Shown piece after piece: positions 1 through 6,764 of a stretch of DNA of 8,038 nucleotides. The notes under the pieces were generated by a model, which worked only from the letters and a program-made list of their open reading frames with translations, searched no databases and was not told the origin of the DNA. This DNA comes from JBEKZQ01 sp049509675. Its GTDB lineage: Bacteria > Planctomycetota > Planctomycetia > Pirellulales > Thermoguttaceae. The stretch is from contig JBEKZQ010000292.1 of NCBI GenBank assembly GCA_049509675.1, positions 1-8,038 of the forward strand. The letters are read 5' to 3'. The first letter of the stretch is position 1; each line of letters begins with the position of its first letter. A program made the translations under genes and the position numbers.

Positions 1-168
1 CTACCAGACCGACGTGGCCCGGTCGTTGATGTCGGCCCCGTAAGAGAATAAGCTGATCAATCATTGTAGGACGGATTGCCAATCCGTCCCGCAAGACACG
101 GACGGATTGGCAATCCGTCCTACGGGCAACTGGCCAAGTTATTGTCTTGCGATCCGCAAGAGAGACGC
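1..168. other. Left-edge intergenic stretch
   Basis: This stretch holds no gene I can support. A 13-codon open frame in the + direction (2-43, reading YQTDVARSLMSAP then TAA) could be the tail of a gene beginning left of the window, but it is too short to identify. From 66 to 123 lies a perfect inverted repeat, listed separately. The reading frame of the next gene extends back to an ATG at 76, inside the repeat. Those extra residues are encoded by the repeat arm and are very unlikely to be translated. Confidence 0.4.
66..123. repeat. Composite inverted repeat, 24-bp arms
   Basis: The arms at 66-89 and 100-123 are perfect reverse complements over 24 bases and are separated by a 10-base spacer. 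Each arm is itself nearly palindromic: GGACGGATTG faces CAATCCGTCC around one central base. The unit can therefore fold either as one long hairpin or as two small ones. This is the form of REP-like or MITE-like intergenic elements. It could also act as a transcription terminator for a gene to the left, although no T-run follows. Dispersal through the genome is expected but cannot be seen here. Confidence 0.85.
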
Positions 169-831
169 ATGCCGTTGTATTTTCCTGAAAGCGCGATCGC
201 CCCGGAGGTTGTCCAGCCGGCGGTGCGCTATCGCGCCCTGAGCCGGACCGCCGTGGCCAGCTTCGTGCTGGGCGCGCTCTCGATCGTCGTCTTCCTGAGT
301 TGGTTTCTGGCGATGCTGCCCCTGGCAGCCATCGCGCTGGGCATTGCGGCGCTGCGGCGCATCCGCTGGACGCCCGAGGAATTGACCGGGCGCGAGCTGG
401 CCAGGGCAGGCATCCTGCTGGCCGTCGGTTTCTGGCTGGGCGGTTATCTCTGGCTGGCCTTGAGTTGGTCCAATGAGGCCCCGTGGGGATACGAACGCAT
501 CGAGTACTCCGCACTTCAGCCGGACTGGAAAGCGGGCGAAAAGGTGGCCCACAAGGCCCAGGAACTGGAAGACCAGTTGGTGTACGTCAAGGGCTACATG
601 TCGCCCACCCGGCAACAGACGAAATTGCGCAAGTTCATCCTTTGCCCGACCAACGGCGTCTGCCAGTTCTGCAATCCCAATCCTCGCCCCACGGAAATGA
701 TCCGCGTGCGGATGGTGGGCGATCAGACGGCCGATTTCACCAACCACTTGATCGGCATCGGCGGGAAGTTCCATTACGACGCCGAGGACCGCGCCGCGCC
801 GTATTCCATGGACGTGGACTACATCCGTTAG
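169..831 (+). CDS. Small membrane protein, DUF4190-like N-terminus and DUF3299-like C-terminus
   Basis: This 220-residue protein is of unknown function. The chosen start is ATG 169, because the longer frame from 76 runs through an intergenic repeat; a weak purine stretch (AAGAGAG) precedes it. Residues about 27-64 form a hydrophobic hairpin with Gly/Ala-rich helices, as in DUF4190 membrane proteins, and residues 80-99 form a third membrane segment. The C-terminal part (about 137-220) carries YVKGYMSPT, then Cys159, Cys165 and Cys168 (C-x5-C-x2-C), then NPRPTEMIRV. That layout resembles the DUF3299 family of putative secreted or metal-binding proteins (family knowledge, unverified). By the positive-inside pattern the soluble tail may face outwards. 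The stop codon shares three bases with the stop of the convergent nucleotidyltransferase gene. No partner gene suggests a pathway. Confidence 0.75.
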   Translation: MPLYFPESAIAPEVVQPAVRYRALSRTAVASFVLGALSIVVFLSWFLAMLPLAAIALGIAALRRIRWTPEELTGRELARAGILLAVGFWLGGYLWLALSWSNEAPWGYERIEYSALQPDWKAGEKVAHKAQELEDQLVYVKGYMSPTRQQTKLRKFILCPTNGVCQFCNPNPRPTEMIRVRMVGDQTADFTNHLIGIGGKFHYDAEDRAAPYSMDVDYIR

Positions 832-1415
832 GCGCCGCCCGCCTCGCGACACGCTCGCTCCAGCAGGTCGGCCACGCCCAACTCGGCTGCCCACTTCTCC
901 ATATAGGGACGGTCGATCTGCGTGCGCTGCATCTTCAGGACGCCGAGGACGTCTCGCCACTGACGATCAGAGACCTCATCGCCGAGGCGATACCATTCCA
1001 GCTTGGCCAACACGATATCCTCGGGCGAGGCCAGGAAGACCCGGACTGTCGGGGCGTCAGGATCAAGCGACATCTTCTCTTTGCGGGCAAGTGCCGCGCG
1101 GTCGAAACCGCGGTTCTTGGCGACGAACACATCGACTTTGAACGATGTCGCCAAATGAATCACGTTGAAGCATGAATGACCGGTGATTGCTTGCCGGACC
1201 ATGCCGGCATCGATGTAATAATCCGCCTGCAACGACTCCATCAACCCGGCAACGTGTTGGAGCTTGAGGTCGGCGACCAGGTCGGCGTCGACCGTGGCCC
1301 GCATGAAGCCGTGCGCGGAACTGGCCAACGAGCCGCCCAGGTAATAGGGCACGCCCAACCGCTCCAAAGTGTCGACCACCGGGAGCACTGCCGTCAAGGC
1401 GTCGGCATGTTGCAT
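828..1415 (-). CDS. Nucleotidyltransferase-fold protein (MNT/AbiEii-like)
   Basis: This 195-residue protein has the polymerase-beta nucleotidyltransferase signature. GGS at 27-29 is followed by the paired acidic residues D43 and D45 (TVDADLV), and a third candidate D95 lies in FKVDVFV. The later block SPEDIVLAKLEWYR (130-143) is typical of the short stand-alone family often annotated as AbiEii-like or DUF6036-like. Such proteins usually transfer a nucleotide to an RNA or protein target, and some are toxins; the substrate is not evident here. The start is ATG 1415, since residues further upstream in this frame show no family likeness. It is preceded by GGAG with an 11-base gap and lies inside the upstream 88-aa gene (22-base overlap), which suggests translational coupling. 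It ends tail-to-tail with the membrane protein, sharing stop-codon bases. Confidence 0.85.
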   Translation of the reverse strand: MQHADALTAVLPVVDTLERLGVPYYLGGSLASSAHGFMRATVDADLVADLKLQHVAGLMESLQADYYIDAGMVRQAITGHSCFNVIHLATSFKVDVFVAKNRGFDRAALARKEKMSLDPDAPTVRVFLASPEDIVLAKLEWYRLGDEVSDRQWRDVLGVLKMQRTQIDRPYMEKWAAELGVADLLERACREAGGA

Positions 1416-1660
1416 AAGCGTCGCTTCTCCAGATACTCGCGCAAGCGAGCGGCCAAGTCTCGGCCATAGTGGTATTCCACCCAGAGCAGGTCCAGTTCTG
1501 GTTGGTCGAGCCCGGGATTGGCCTTGGCAATTCCCTGGCGAGAAAGATGGACGACCATTCTCGTCCACTCGCGCGTGCGTGCGATGCGTTCGGCAACGCT
1601 CATCCTGCGGATCAATTCGATCTGCACCGCTTCGGCTCTAGGATGAGTGTCGGAAAGCAC
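1394..1660 (-). CDS. Small helical partner protein of the nucleotidyltransferase
   Basis: This is an 88-residue hypothetical protein. The sequence THPRAEAVQIELIRRMSVAE followed by HLSRQGIAKANPGLDQPELDLLWVEYHYG matches, from memory, a widespread small family (typically beginning near 'SPEAxxVQIELLR') that is found next to short nucleotidyltransferases. It is predicted mostly alpha-helical and rich in Arg and Glu, with no catalytic motif. I chose GTG 1660 because GGGGG lies about five bases upstream and the family start fits there. A GTG at 1690, overlapping the ribBA stop as GTGA, and an ATG at 1603 are alternatives. Its 3' end overlaps the nucleotidyltransferase start by 22 bases, so the two are probably made together. 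An antitoxin or accessory role is inference from this arrangement. Confidence 0.72.
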   Translation of the reverse strand: MLSDTHPRAEAVQIELIRRMSVAERIARTREWTRMVVHLSRQGIAKANPGLDQPELDLLWVEYHYGRDLAARLREYLEKRRLCNMPTP

Positions 1661-1686
1661 GGTTGCCCCCGGGGTCAAGACAGTGT

Positions 1687-2892
1687 TCACGGCAGTTTGT
1701 GGCCCAGCTTGTCGCGCTTGGCGGCCAGATAGCGGGCGTTGTGCTCGTGGATCGGACCGACAATCGGCACCTGGTCCACCACCTCCAGATCGAAGCCGCC
1801 GTAAATGAAGGCGTCGGTCTTCTTGGGGTTGTTGGTCAAGAGGCGGATCTTCGTCAGGCCCAGGTCCTTGAGAATCTGGATCCCCACGCCGTAGTCGCGG
1901 CTGTCGACCTGGTGGCCCAGGGCCAGGTTCGCCTCGACGGTGTCCATGCCCTGGTCCTGCAGGCAGTAGGCCTTGATCTTCTCGACCAGTCCGATGCCCC
2001 GCCCTTCCTGGGGCAGATAGACCAGCACCCCCGCCCCTTCCTGCCCGATCATCTCCATGGCGATACGGAGCTGATCGCCGCAGTCGCAGCGCAGCGAGGC
2101 CAGCAGATCGCCGGTGAAACAGGAAGAATGCAGCCGCACCAACGGTTCCGCCACTTTCTCCGGGGCGCCCAGCATGATCGCGATCGAGTATTGCTCCTCG
2201 TAACGCACGCCGTAGAGCACGATATGGCCTGGCCCGAAACGGGTGGGCAGATCCGACTCCGTCAGCCGGTAGACGAGTTTCTCCCGGCGGCGGCGGTAGC
2301 GGATCAACTCCTCGATGGTGATGATCTCCAGCTTGAACTCCTGGGCCAGCGAGTACAGTAGCTCGCGCGGCGCCCGATCGCCGCTGGAGTCGAGGATCTC
2401 GCACAAGACGCCGGCCGGCTGCATCCCGGCCAGGCGCGCCAGGTCGACGGCCGCTTCCGTGTGTCCGGCCCGGCGCAACACGCCGCCTTCCTTCGCCACC
2501 AGGCCACAAACGTGGCCGGGACGCACAAAATCGCTCGGCTTGCTGCTCGGATCCACGATCCCCAGAATCGTAGCCGCCCGCTCCTGGGCCGTGATGCCCG
2601 TGCGACACGAACAATGGTCCACCGGTACGGTGAAATTCGTTCCCAGCGGGGCCGTGTTCTCATCGACGATCGGCGGCAGATCGAGCCGCGTGCAGACCTC
2701 CGGCAGGATGGGCATGCAAAGCTGCCCCCGCCCGTGCGTAATCATGAAATTGACGATTGCCGGCGTGACCTTTTCGGCGGCACAGATGAAATCGCCTTCG
2801 TTCTCGCGGTCTTCCGCGTCCATCACGATGACAATTTCGCCCCGGGCCATCGCTTCTGCGGCAGCATCAATCGTCGAAAGTCGTTGCGGCAC
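1687..2892 (-). CDS. ribBA: Bifunctional 3,4-dihydroxy-2-butanone-4-phosphate synthase / GTP cyclohydrolase II
   Basis: This 401-residue cytosolic enzyme makes both precursors for riboflavin: the RibB half converts ribulose 5-phosphate to dihydroxybutanone phosphate plus formate, and the RibA half opens GTP. The RibB half (about 1-200) shows DAEDRENEGDF (25-35), HGRGQLC (53-59), RTGIT (97-101) and the GHTEA block (143-147). The RibA half (about 205-401) shows the zinc ligands Cys258, Cys269 and Cys271 (SSCFTGDLLASLRCDCG), QEGRGIGL (295-302) and RDYGVG (332-337). Both active sites look intact and the length is normal for RibBA. The start is GTG 2892, supported by GGAG seven bases upstream. It heads a run with the 88-aa and nucleotidyltransferase genes, with no terminator between them. 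No FMN riboswitch is recognisable in the 225-base leader. Confidence 0.97.
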   Translation of the reverse strand: MPQRLSTIDAAAEAMARGEIVIVMDAEDRENEGDFICAAEKVTPAIVNFMITHGRGQLCMPILPEVCTRLDLPPIVDENTAPLGTNFTVPVDHCSCRTGITAQERAATILGIVDPSSKPSDFVRPGHVCGLVAKEGGVLRRAGHTEAAVDLARLAGMQPAGVLCEILDSSGDRAPRELLYSLAQEFKLEIITIEELIRYRRRREKLVYRLTESDLPTRFGPGHIVLYGVRYEEQYSIAIMLGAPEKVAEPLVRLHSSCFTGDLLASLRCDCGDQLRIAMEMIGQEGAGVLVYLPQEGRGIGLVEKIKAYCLQDQGMDTVEANLALGHQVDSRDYGVGIQILKDLGLTKIRLLTNNPKKTDAFIYGGFDLEVVDQVPIVGPIHEHNARYLAAKRDKLGHKLP

Positions 2893-3117
2893 CGCTATTC
2901 TCCAGGGATTGTGGCTTCAAGGGTCATTATAACAGCTTCGGCCCGCGACCGGGGAGCGGCAGCCGGCGAATGTCATTCTGCGCAAAGTCTATCGAATCGC
3001 GCAATTATAACGAATTTCTCGATTCTCCCGCTTATTTGGCCGATGATGTTTTTTGTAAATATGTGCCTGCCGGCTTTCAAGACGGGCGATGACTGTACCT
3101 CGATTGGGGGAATCAAA
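2893..3117. promoter_or_regulatory. Divergent promoter region between ribBA and the Cys-rich gene
   Basis: This AT-richer 225-base gap separates two divergent genes. Two perfect TATAAT hexamers lie on the minus strand at 2926-2931 and 3004-3009, facing ribBA, but neither has a recognisable TTGACA-like box at normal spacing. The ribBA Shine-Dalgarno (GGAG) lies at 2900-2903, and that of the + strand gene (GGGGG) at 3106-3110. I found no promoter with two good boxes for the + strand gene. Promoter assignments here are tentative. Confidence 0.35.
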
Positions 3118-4038
3118 ATGACGAAACGGACGATCCTTTTGAGCCTGGCTTGCGGCCTGCTCGCCATGAGTCTGGGCTGTTGCTGCGGACGAGGAAACTG
3201 CTGTGGCGGGCCATGCTGCGGCCCGTGCGGCGACCAGTGCTGCGGAGGCTGCGACTGCGGTCCCGGCTGCGACCCGTGCTGTAACTCCGATTGCGGCAGT
3301 TGCCGCGGCCCGATCCGCGATCGTCTCTATCGCAAGTTCTGCGGCCCGCCGTGCTATCATGGCTGGGGCGGCGATTGCTGTGGCGGCGATTGCTGTGGCT
3401 GTTGTGGCCCCTGCGGCAACGGCTGTTGTGGCCCCTGCGGCAACGGCTGTTGCAGTTCGTGCGGCAATGGCTGTTGCAGCCCATGCGGCGATGGCTGTTG
3501 CAGCCCGTGCGGCGACGGCTGCGGTTGCGGTTGCGGCGGTTGCGGCTGCGGCGGTTGCGGCTGCGAGCCCTGCTGCGGCTTTCATCCCATCCGTTGGGTC
3601 CTGGGACTGTTCTGCCCTGAGAAGTGGTGCGGCTGCGGTTGCGGCGGCAAGTACTGCGGCGATTACTGCGGTGATCCGCCCGATTGCTGGGACCCATGCA
3701 CCACCTGCGGCGCGTACGCCGGACATGGCTGCTCCCACTGTGGCAACGGCTATGCCGGCAATGGCTATCCCGGCAACGGTTATCCAGCCAACGGCTATGT
3801 CGGAAACGGCAACCCCAACAGCGGATATGCGGGCAACTACAACGGCAACAATAACGGCCGATATGTCGGCAACGGCAACGGCAATGGTTATTACGGCAGC
3901 GGTCAGATGTCCGGTCGCGAGCCGGGCATGATCGCCGATTCCAGTGAAGCGGAGCAAGTGGCTCGGCCGACTCCGGAGTCTGCCCGTCCGCACAAGGCCG
4001 CTCGTCCGGTCGACGCCGCTGCCGATCAAGCGCGATAG
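3118..4038 (+). CDS. Cysteine-rich secreted lipoprotein-like protein
   Basis: This 306-residue protein has no assignable enzymatic function. A signal peptide (MTKRTILLSLACGLLAMSLG) leads to CCC at 21-23; the lipobox-like SLGC suggests lipid attachment at Cys21, although Ser at -3 is not the standard Leu. The mature chain holds about 58 cysteines, nearly all between 21 and 208, often as CC or CGC. Residues 99-134 are tandem 8-residue units of the form CG(N/D)GCCxP (DNA 3412-3519). Residues 209-263 are Asn/Gly/Tyr-rich repeats (NGYxG) without cysteine, followed by a charged Pro/Ala tail. Cell-envelope cross-linking through disulfides or metal binding are possible roles (inference). The start is supported by GGGGG seven bases upstream. 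It is divergent from ribBA and convergent with the transporter, so it appears to be a single-gene unit. Confidence 0.82.
   Translation: MTKRTILLSLACGLLAMSLGCCCGRGNCCGGPCCGPCGDQCCGGCDCGPGCDPCCNSDCGSCRGPIRDRLYRKFCGPPCYHGWGGDCCGGDCCGCCGPCGNGCCGPCGNGCCSSCGNGCCSPCGDGCCSPCGDGCGCGCGGCGCGGCGCEPCCGFHPIRWVLGLFCPEKWCGCGCGGKYCGDYCGDPPDCWDPCTTCGAYAGHGCSHCGNGYAGNGYPGNGYPANGYVGNGNPNSGYAGNYNGNNNGRYVGNGNGNGYYGSGQMSGREPGMIADSSEAEQVARPTPESARPHKAARPVDAAADQAR
3412..3519 (+). repeat. 24-bp in-frame tandem repeat encoding CG(N/D)GCCxP
   Basis: About four and a half units of 24 bases lie in phase with the reading frame, with the core TGCGGCAAC/GAT GGCTGTTG. The units differ mostly at silent or conservative positions (Asn versus Asp; GP, SS or SP). 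This suggests expansion by slippage or unequal crossing-over followed by selection for the Cys/Gly pattern. Repeat number may vary between strains. Confidence 0.8.
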
Positions 4039-4043
4039 CCCGA

Positions 4044-6080
4044 TCACTCCCGCTGCCACCGCACACGCTTCGACCCACGGCCTTCGCTGGTCGTGGGTCG
4101 GGCTGTTTCGGTTTCCTGGTGCATCCAGCGGCTCAGCAGGGGCGAAAGCGCCAAACAGATCGCGGCCGAGACGATGGCGGCCACGGCGATCTTGCCGAAA
4201 ACGTCGCCGTAAACGTGGACCGTTTCCTTGGGCGGGGCGTCGGCCACGTCCGTGAACTGCGCGATAATGGCCGCCAGATGTTGCGCAAAGGCCGTCGCCA
4301 GAAACCACGTGCCCATGATCGTGCTGACCAACCGGGCCGGCGCGAGCCGCGTAACCATGGCCAGCCCCACGGGCGAGAGGCACAACTCTCCGGTGGTGTG
4401 CAACAGATAACCCGCGAAGAGCCAGCCCAGGGCCACCATGCCGCGCGGGTCGGCGTGCTGCGCGCCATACCAGAAGGCCACGAAGCCCAGCCCCAGTTGC
4501 AACAGCCCCATAGAGACTTTCACCGGCGTGCTCGGTTCCCAGCCGCGGCCGGCCAGGAAGCCCCACAGGGCCGTGAAGATCAGGCCAAAGACCAGGATCA
4601 GCACCGCGTTGATCGATTGGTAGGTGCTGGCCGGCGTTTCATCCACCTGCCGGGCCACCGCCATGCCCACGTCGTCCGCCGTGACCTTCCAGTCGATGGT
4701 GAGCTCGGCACTCTCCCCGTTCGCCTTGTGCTCGTTGCGCAGCTTGTCCAGCAGGCCGATGGTGAACAACTGCCGGCCGTTGTGGTAGCCGAGTTGTTTC
4801 TGCGTGGGCTGGATGCGAATGGTCCGGCCTACGTCGCCGGCCGAGATCGCGTAGCGCGCCGAGACCCGATCCACGTTGCGGTCGGCGAAGTTGTTCAGCG
4901 AGCTGCCGGCCTGCTCGAAGAACGACCAGAAGACCATGGAGAAGAACGTCAGGACCAGGATCACGAACATCCGTTGGCGCTCGATCCGGGCCATGCGGAA
5001 GGTCTCATAGACGACGTAGACAAATGCGATCAACTCGGCAAGGCCCAGCATCAGCCCCGCTGGCCGGCTGCTTTCTTCGACAAATACCGCCAGGACCTTG
5101 ACCAGCGGGCTGTGGCTGTTCTGCATGGAGGCCACGATCGAGTCGGCCACCAGTGTCACGGGGCGATGATCGCTGGCCAGGGGCGCCAAGCCGGACACCA
5201 GCAGGGCGAACAGTGGGACCAGGGCCAGGACCGCCAGGTAGACGGTCCACTCGGCCGAGAGCGGCCCGAGCAGCGGCCGGTGCAATCGCTGGCGGTCGGG
5301 CGGGCCGCCGGCCTCGGCGGGAATTCCGCCCCGCCCCAAGGCCACGCAGGCCACCACGCCGGCAACCAGCAGGGCCAGGCCCACCACCACGTTCACGACC
5401 AGCGAAAAGGAGTTGTCCGGCCGCAGCCAGAACAGCCCGCCCGCCGTAATCGCGGCAGTCGTCATAATCGCGATCTGCGTGGGCAGGGTCGGCATGACGA
5501 AGACCGCGATTCCCGTCAACATGCCGATCGACGCCAGGCCGAATCCGTAGTGCCAGCCGAAGGTCTCGCCCACGTACCCGCACAGCAAGGGCGAAACGGC
5601 GGCGCCCAGGTTCACGCCCATGTAGAAGATCGTAAATCCGCCGTCGCGTTTGCGGCTGCCTTGCGGATAAAGCGAGCCCACGATGGTGGAGATATTGGGC
5701 TTGAAAAAGCCGTTGCCGCAGATCAACAGGGCCAGGGCGGTGAAGAAAGCCAGGCTGTTCTGGCAGGTCATCAGCAGGTGGCCGGCGGCCATCAGCAGCC
5801 CGCCCAGGACGACCGCCCGCCGCGCGCCCAACAGCCGATCGGCCAGCAAGCCGCCGAAGAACGGCGTCATGTAGACCAGCGCCGTATAGGCGCCATACAC
5901 GGCGTAGGCATCGTGGTCCGCGTAGTGCAGGAACCCCTTGAGCATGTAGAACAGCAGCAGGGCCCGCATGCCGTAGTAGGAGAATCGCTCCCACATCTCG
6001 GCGAAGAACAGCGTGAACAGCCCGGCCGGATGTCCGAACAGGGTCTTGGCCGGCGGTAGGGGGCTGTTGGTAGCTGGCAT
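4044..6080 (-). CDS. POT/PTR-family proton-dependent oligopeptide transporter
   Basis: This 678-residue inner-membrane symporter is predicted to import di- and tripeptides with protons. Diagnostic features are the ExxERF proton-coupling motif in TM1 (E28, E31, R32, within AEMWERFSYYG), GGLLADRLLGARR (76-88), GNGFFKPNIST (122-132), FFEQAGSSLNNFADRN (387-402) and SPVGLAMVTRLAPARL (569-584). It is longer than usual (about 450-600 residues). A stretch at 245-275 separates central helices, and a soluble insert of about 85 residues (403-487) precedes the helix beginning near 490. I chose ATG 6080; the frame extends back to a TTG at 6125, and neither has a clear Shine-Dalgarno sequence. It appears monocistronic. 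Its last codons overlap a hairpin that may end transcription of the convergent Cys-rich gene. Confidence 0.94.
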   Translation of the reverse strand: MPATNSPLPPAKTLFGHPAGLFTLFFAEMWERFSYYGMRALLLFYMLKGFLHYADHDAYAVYGAYTALVYMTPFFGGLLADRLLGARRAVVLGGLLMAAGHLLMTCQNSLAFFTALALLICGNGFFKPNISTIVGSLYPQGSRKRDGGFTIFYMGVNLGAAVSPLLCGYVGETFGWHYGFGLASIGMLTGIAVFVMPTLPTQIAIMTTAAITAGGLFWLRPDNSFSLVVNVVVGLALLVAGVVACVALGRGGIPAEAGGPPDRQRLHRPLLGPLSAEWTVYLAVLALVPLFALLVSGLAPLASDHRPVTLVADSIVASMQNSHSPLVKVLAVFVEESSRPAGLMLGLAELIAFVYVVYETFRMARIERQRMFVILVLTFFSMVFWSFFEQAGSSLNNFADRNVDRVSARYAISAGDVGRTIRIQPTQKQLGYHNGRQLFTIGLLDKLRNEHKANGESAELTIDWKVTADDVGMAVARQVDETPASTYQSINAVLILVFGLIFTALWGFLAGRGWEPSTPVKVSMGLLQLGLGFVAFWYGAQHADPRGMVALGWLFAGYLLHTTGELCLSPVGLAMVTRLAPARLVSTIMGTWFLATAFAQHLAAIIAQFTDVADAPPKETVHVYGDVFGKIAVAAIVSAAICLALSPLLSRWMHQETETARPTTSEGRGSKRVRWQRE
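4071..4100. terminator. Hairpin at the convergent 3' ends
   Basis: CGACCCACG (4071-4079) pairs perfectly with CGTGGGTCG (4092-4100) across a 12-base loop, 33 bases after the stop of the Cys-rich gene. It lies wholly inside the last codons of the convergent transporter gene. On the + strand it is followed by GGCTGTTTCG, a weak T-tract, so it would be a poor classical terminator. Its position fits a stop signal or 3' protection for the + strand transcript. Confidence 0.4.
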
Positions 6081-6328
6081 GTGATGGATGCTGCATGGCC
6101 GGGGAGACGCGAGCCCGAACTTCAAGGGCCATCGGATCGGAAAGACGCACGCCGGATTCTAGCCCACGCGGAAACGGGAATCAATCACGGCGCCGATCAA
6201 TCGTGGCACGGGGTAAGCTGAACACTGAAAACTGAACACTGGCGCAATTCAAGCATTCGTAATCGGGCAGTCGGCAGGACGCCAAATTGCCCATTCCCAC
6301 AATACCGGACCGGGCCCGTTTTTCGTCT
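6081..6328. other. Gene-free interval upstream of the transporter
   Basis: I see no gene in these 248 bases. The right part contains a direct repeat CTGAACACTG at 6218-6227 and 6232-6241, separated by AAAA. No two-box promoter for the transporter is recognisable. The interval separates the transporter from the remnant hsdS end and may hold the old right-hand border of the restriction-modification locus. Confidence 0.5.
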
Positions 6329-6523
6329 TTACAATTCCCCCTTGAACGCCTTGTCGAGGACGGAGGGCAGCAGGGCGTCGAGTTCGGCGGCGGTCTGGGC
6401 CTGCACGGCTTTCAGGCAGTCCACCTTCGCCTGCAACTCGTCCAGGTAGGCCACGATGCGCCGCTCTGGTGGCGAAAGAGGGGACGCGGAAAGGCGAGGG
6501 CCTTTACCATACTCGTATTGAGA
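6329..6523 (-). pseudogene. hsdS: C-terminal fragment of type I restriction specificity subunit
   Basis: The frame from 6523 to the TAA at 6329-6331 reads LSPPERRIVAYLDELQAKVD followed by an AELDALLPSVLDKAFKGEL ending. That is the conserved last segment of HsdS: the PLPEQRRIV-like block, then the distal coiled coil and the LDKAFxGEL end. Only about the last 50 residues match; a full HsdS has some 400 with two target-recognition domains. The frame opens right after an in-frame TAA (6524-6526), there is no credible start, and upstream sequence belongs to the truncated ORF6N gene in another frame. A deletion has evidently joined that gene to this tail. It cannot make a functional DNA-recognition subunit. 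Confidence 0.82.
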
Positions 6524-6764
6524 TTAGGGTGAGGTGGTCGCAATTTGCGACCACCTCGGCCTTCTCCGCCGCAGTCAGCGACCATGCGAAATCGGCGGGA
6601 AAACGCGCCTGGTTGCGCCTGACCTGCTCGTTCAGCCGCTTGGTGGTGACACCGTACAGACTGGCCAAATCGGCATCCAGAATGACCCTTTGCCCACGAA
6701 TCATCAAAATGCACGGCTCAATTCGATCCACCAGGACGATTGCGAGTTGTTGCTTCTTGCTCAT
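6504..6764 (-). pseudogene. Truncated ORF6N-domain gene (second copy)
   Basis: This 86-residue frame begins MSKKQQLAIVLVDRIEPCIL. It contains most of an ORF6N domain (about 15-78): IRGQRVILDADLASLYGVTT followed by KRLNEQVRRNQARFPADFAW. ORF6N is a putative DNA-binding domain of phage and type I restriction loci. Homologues continue after CDHL into a 'LPYAFTEHG' block; here that is missing and the frame ends ISIRVW. The break lies one codon after a perfect 27-bp palindrome (6531-6557). Its ATG overlaps the stop of the first copy as ATGA. It may still be translated as a short peptide, but compared with the family it is clipped. It is similar to its neighbour mainly over residues 1-65, so the two are diverged paralogues rather than a fresh duplicate. 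Confidence 0.75.
6531..6557. repeat. Perfect 27-bp palindrome in the second ORF6N gene
   Basis: GAGGTGGTCGCAA (6531-6543) and TTGCGACCACCTC (6545-6557) are exact reverse complements around a single central base. Read on the minus strand in the gene frame it codes for EVVANCDHL. Read on the plus strand in phase it gives the almost identical EVVAICDHL. Confidence 0.9.

Noticed and set aside
1663..2361. Long + strand open frame across ribBA
   Set aside because: It lies antisense to the strongly conserved RibBA frame; its composition reflects the GC-rich codon pattern and it has no domain.
2893..3117. FMN riboswitch before ribBA
   Set aside because: The conserved FMN aptamer blocks are not found in the leader on the minus strand.
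3412..3519. CRISPR-like repeat array
   Set aside because: The 24-base repeats are contiguous, in frame and without spacers; they belong to the Cys-rich protein.
2989..4566. 525-codon minus-strand frame over the Cys-rich gene
   Set aside because: Its alanine/threonine low complexity is the antisense image of the Cys/Gly codons. The + strand frame has a signal peptide and a good ribosome binding site.
4119..6059. 646-codon + strand open frame across the transporter
   Set aside because: It is rich in Gln, His, Arg and Gly in the manner of antisense GC-rich frames, while the minus strand encodes an unmistakable POT protein.
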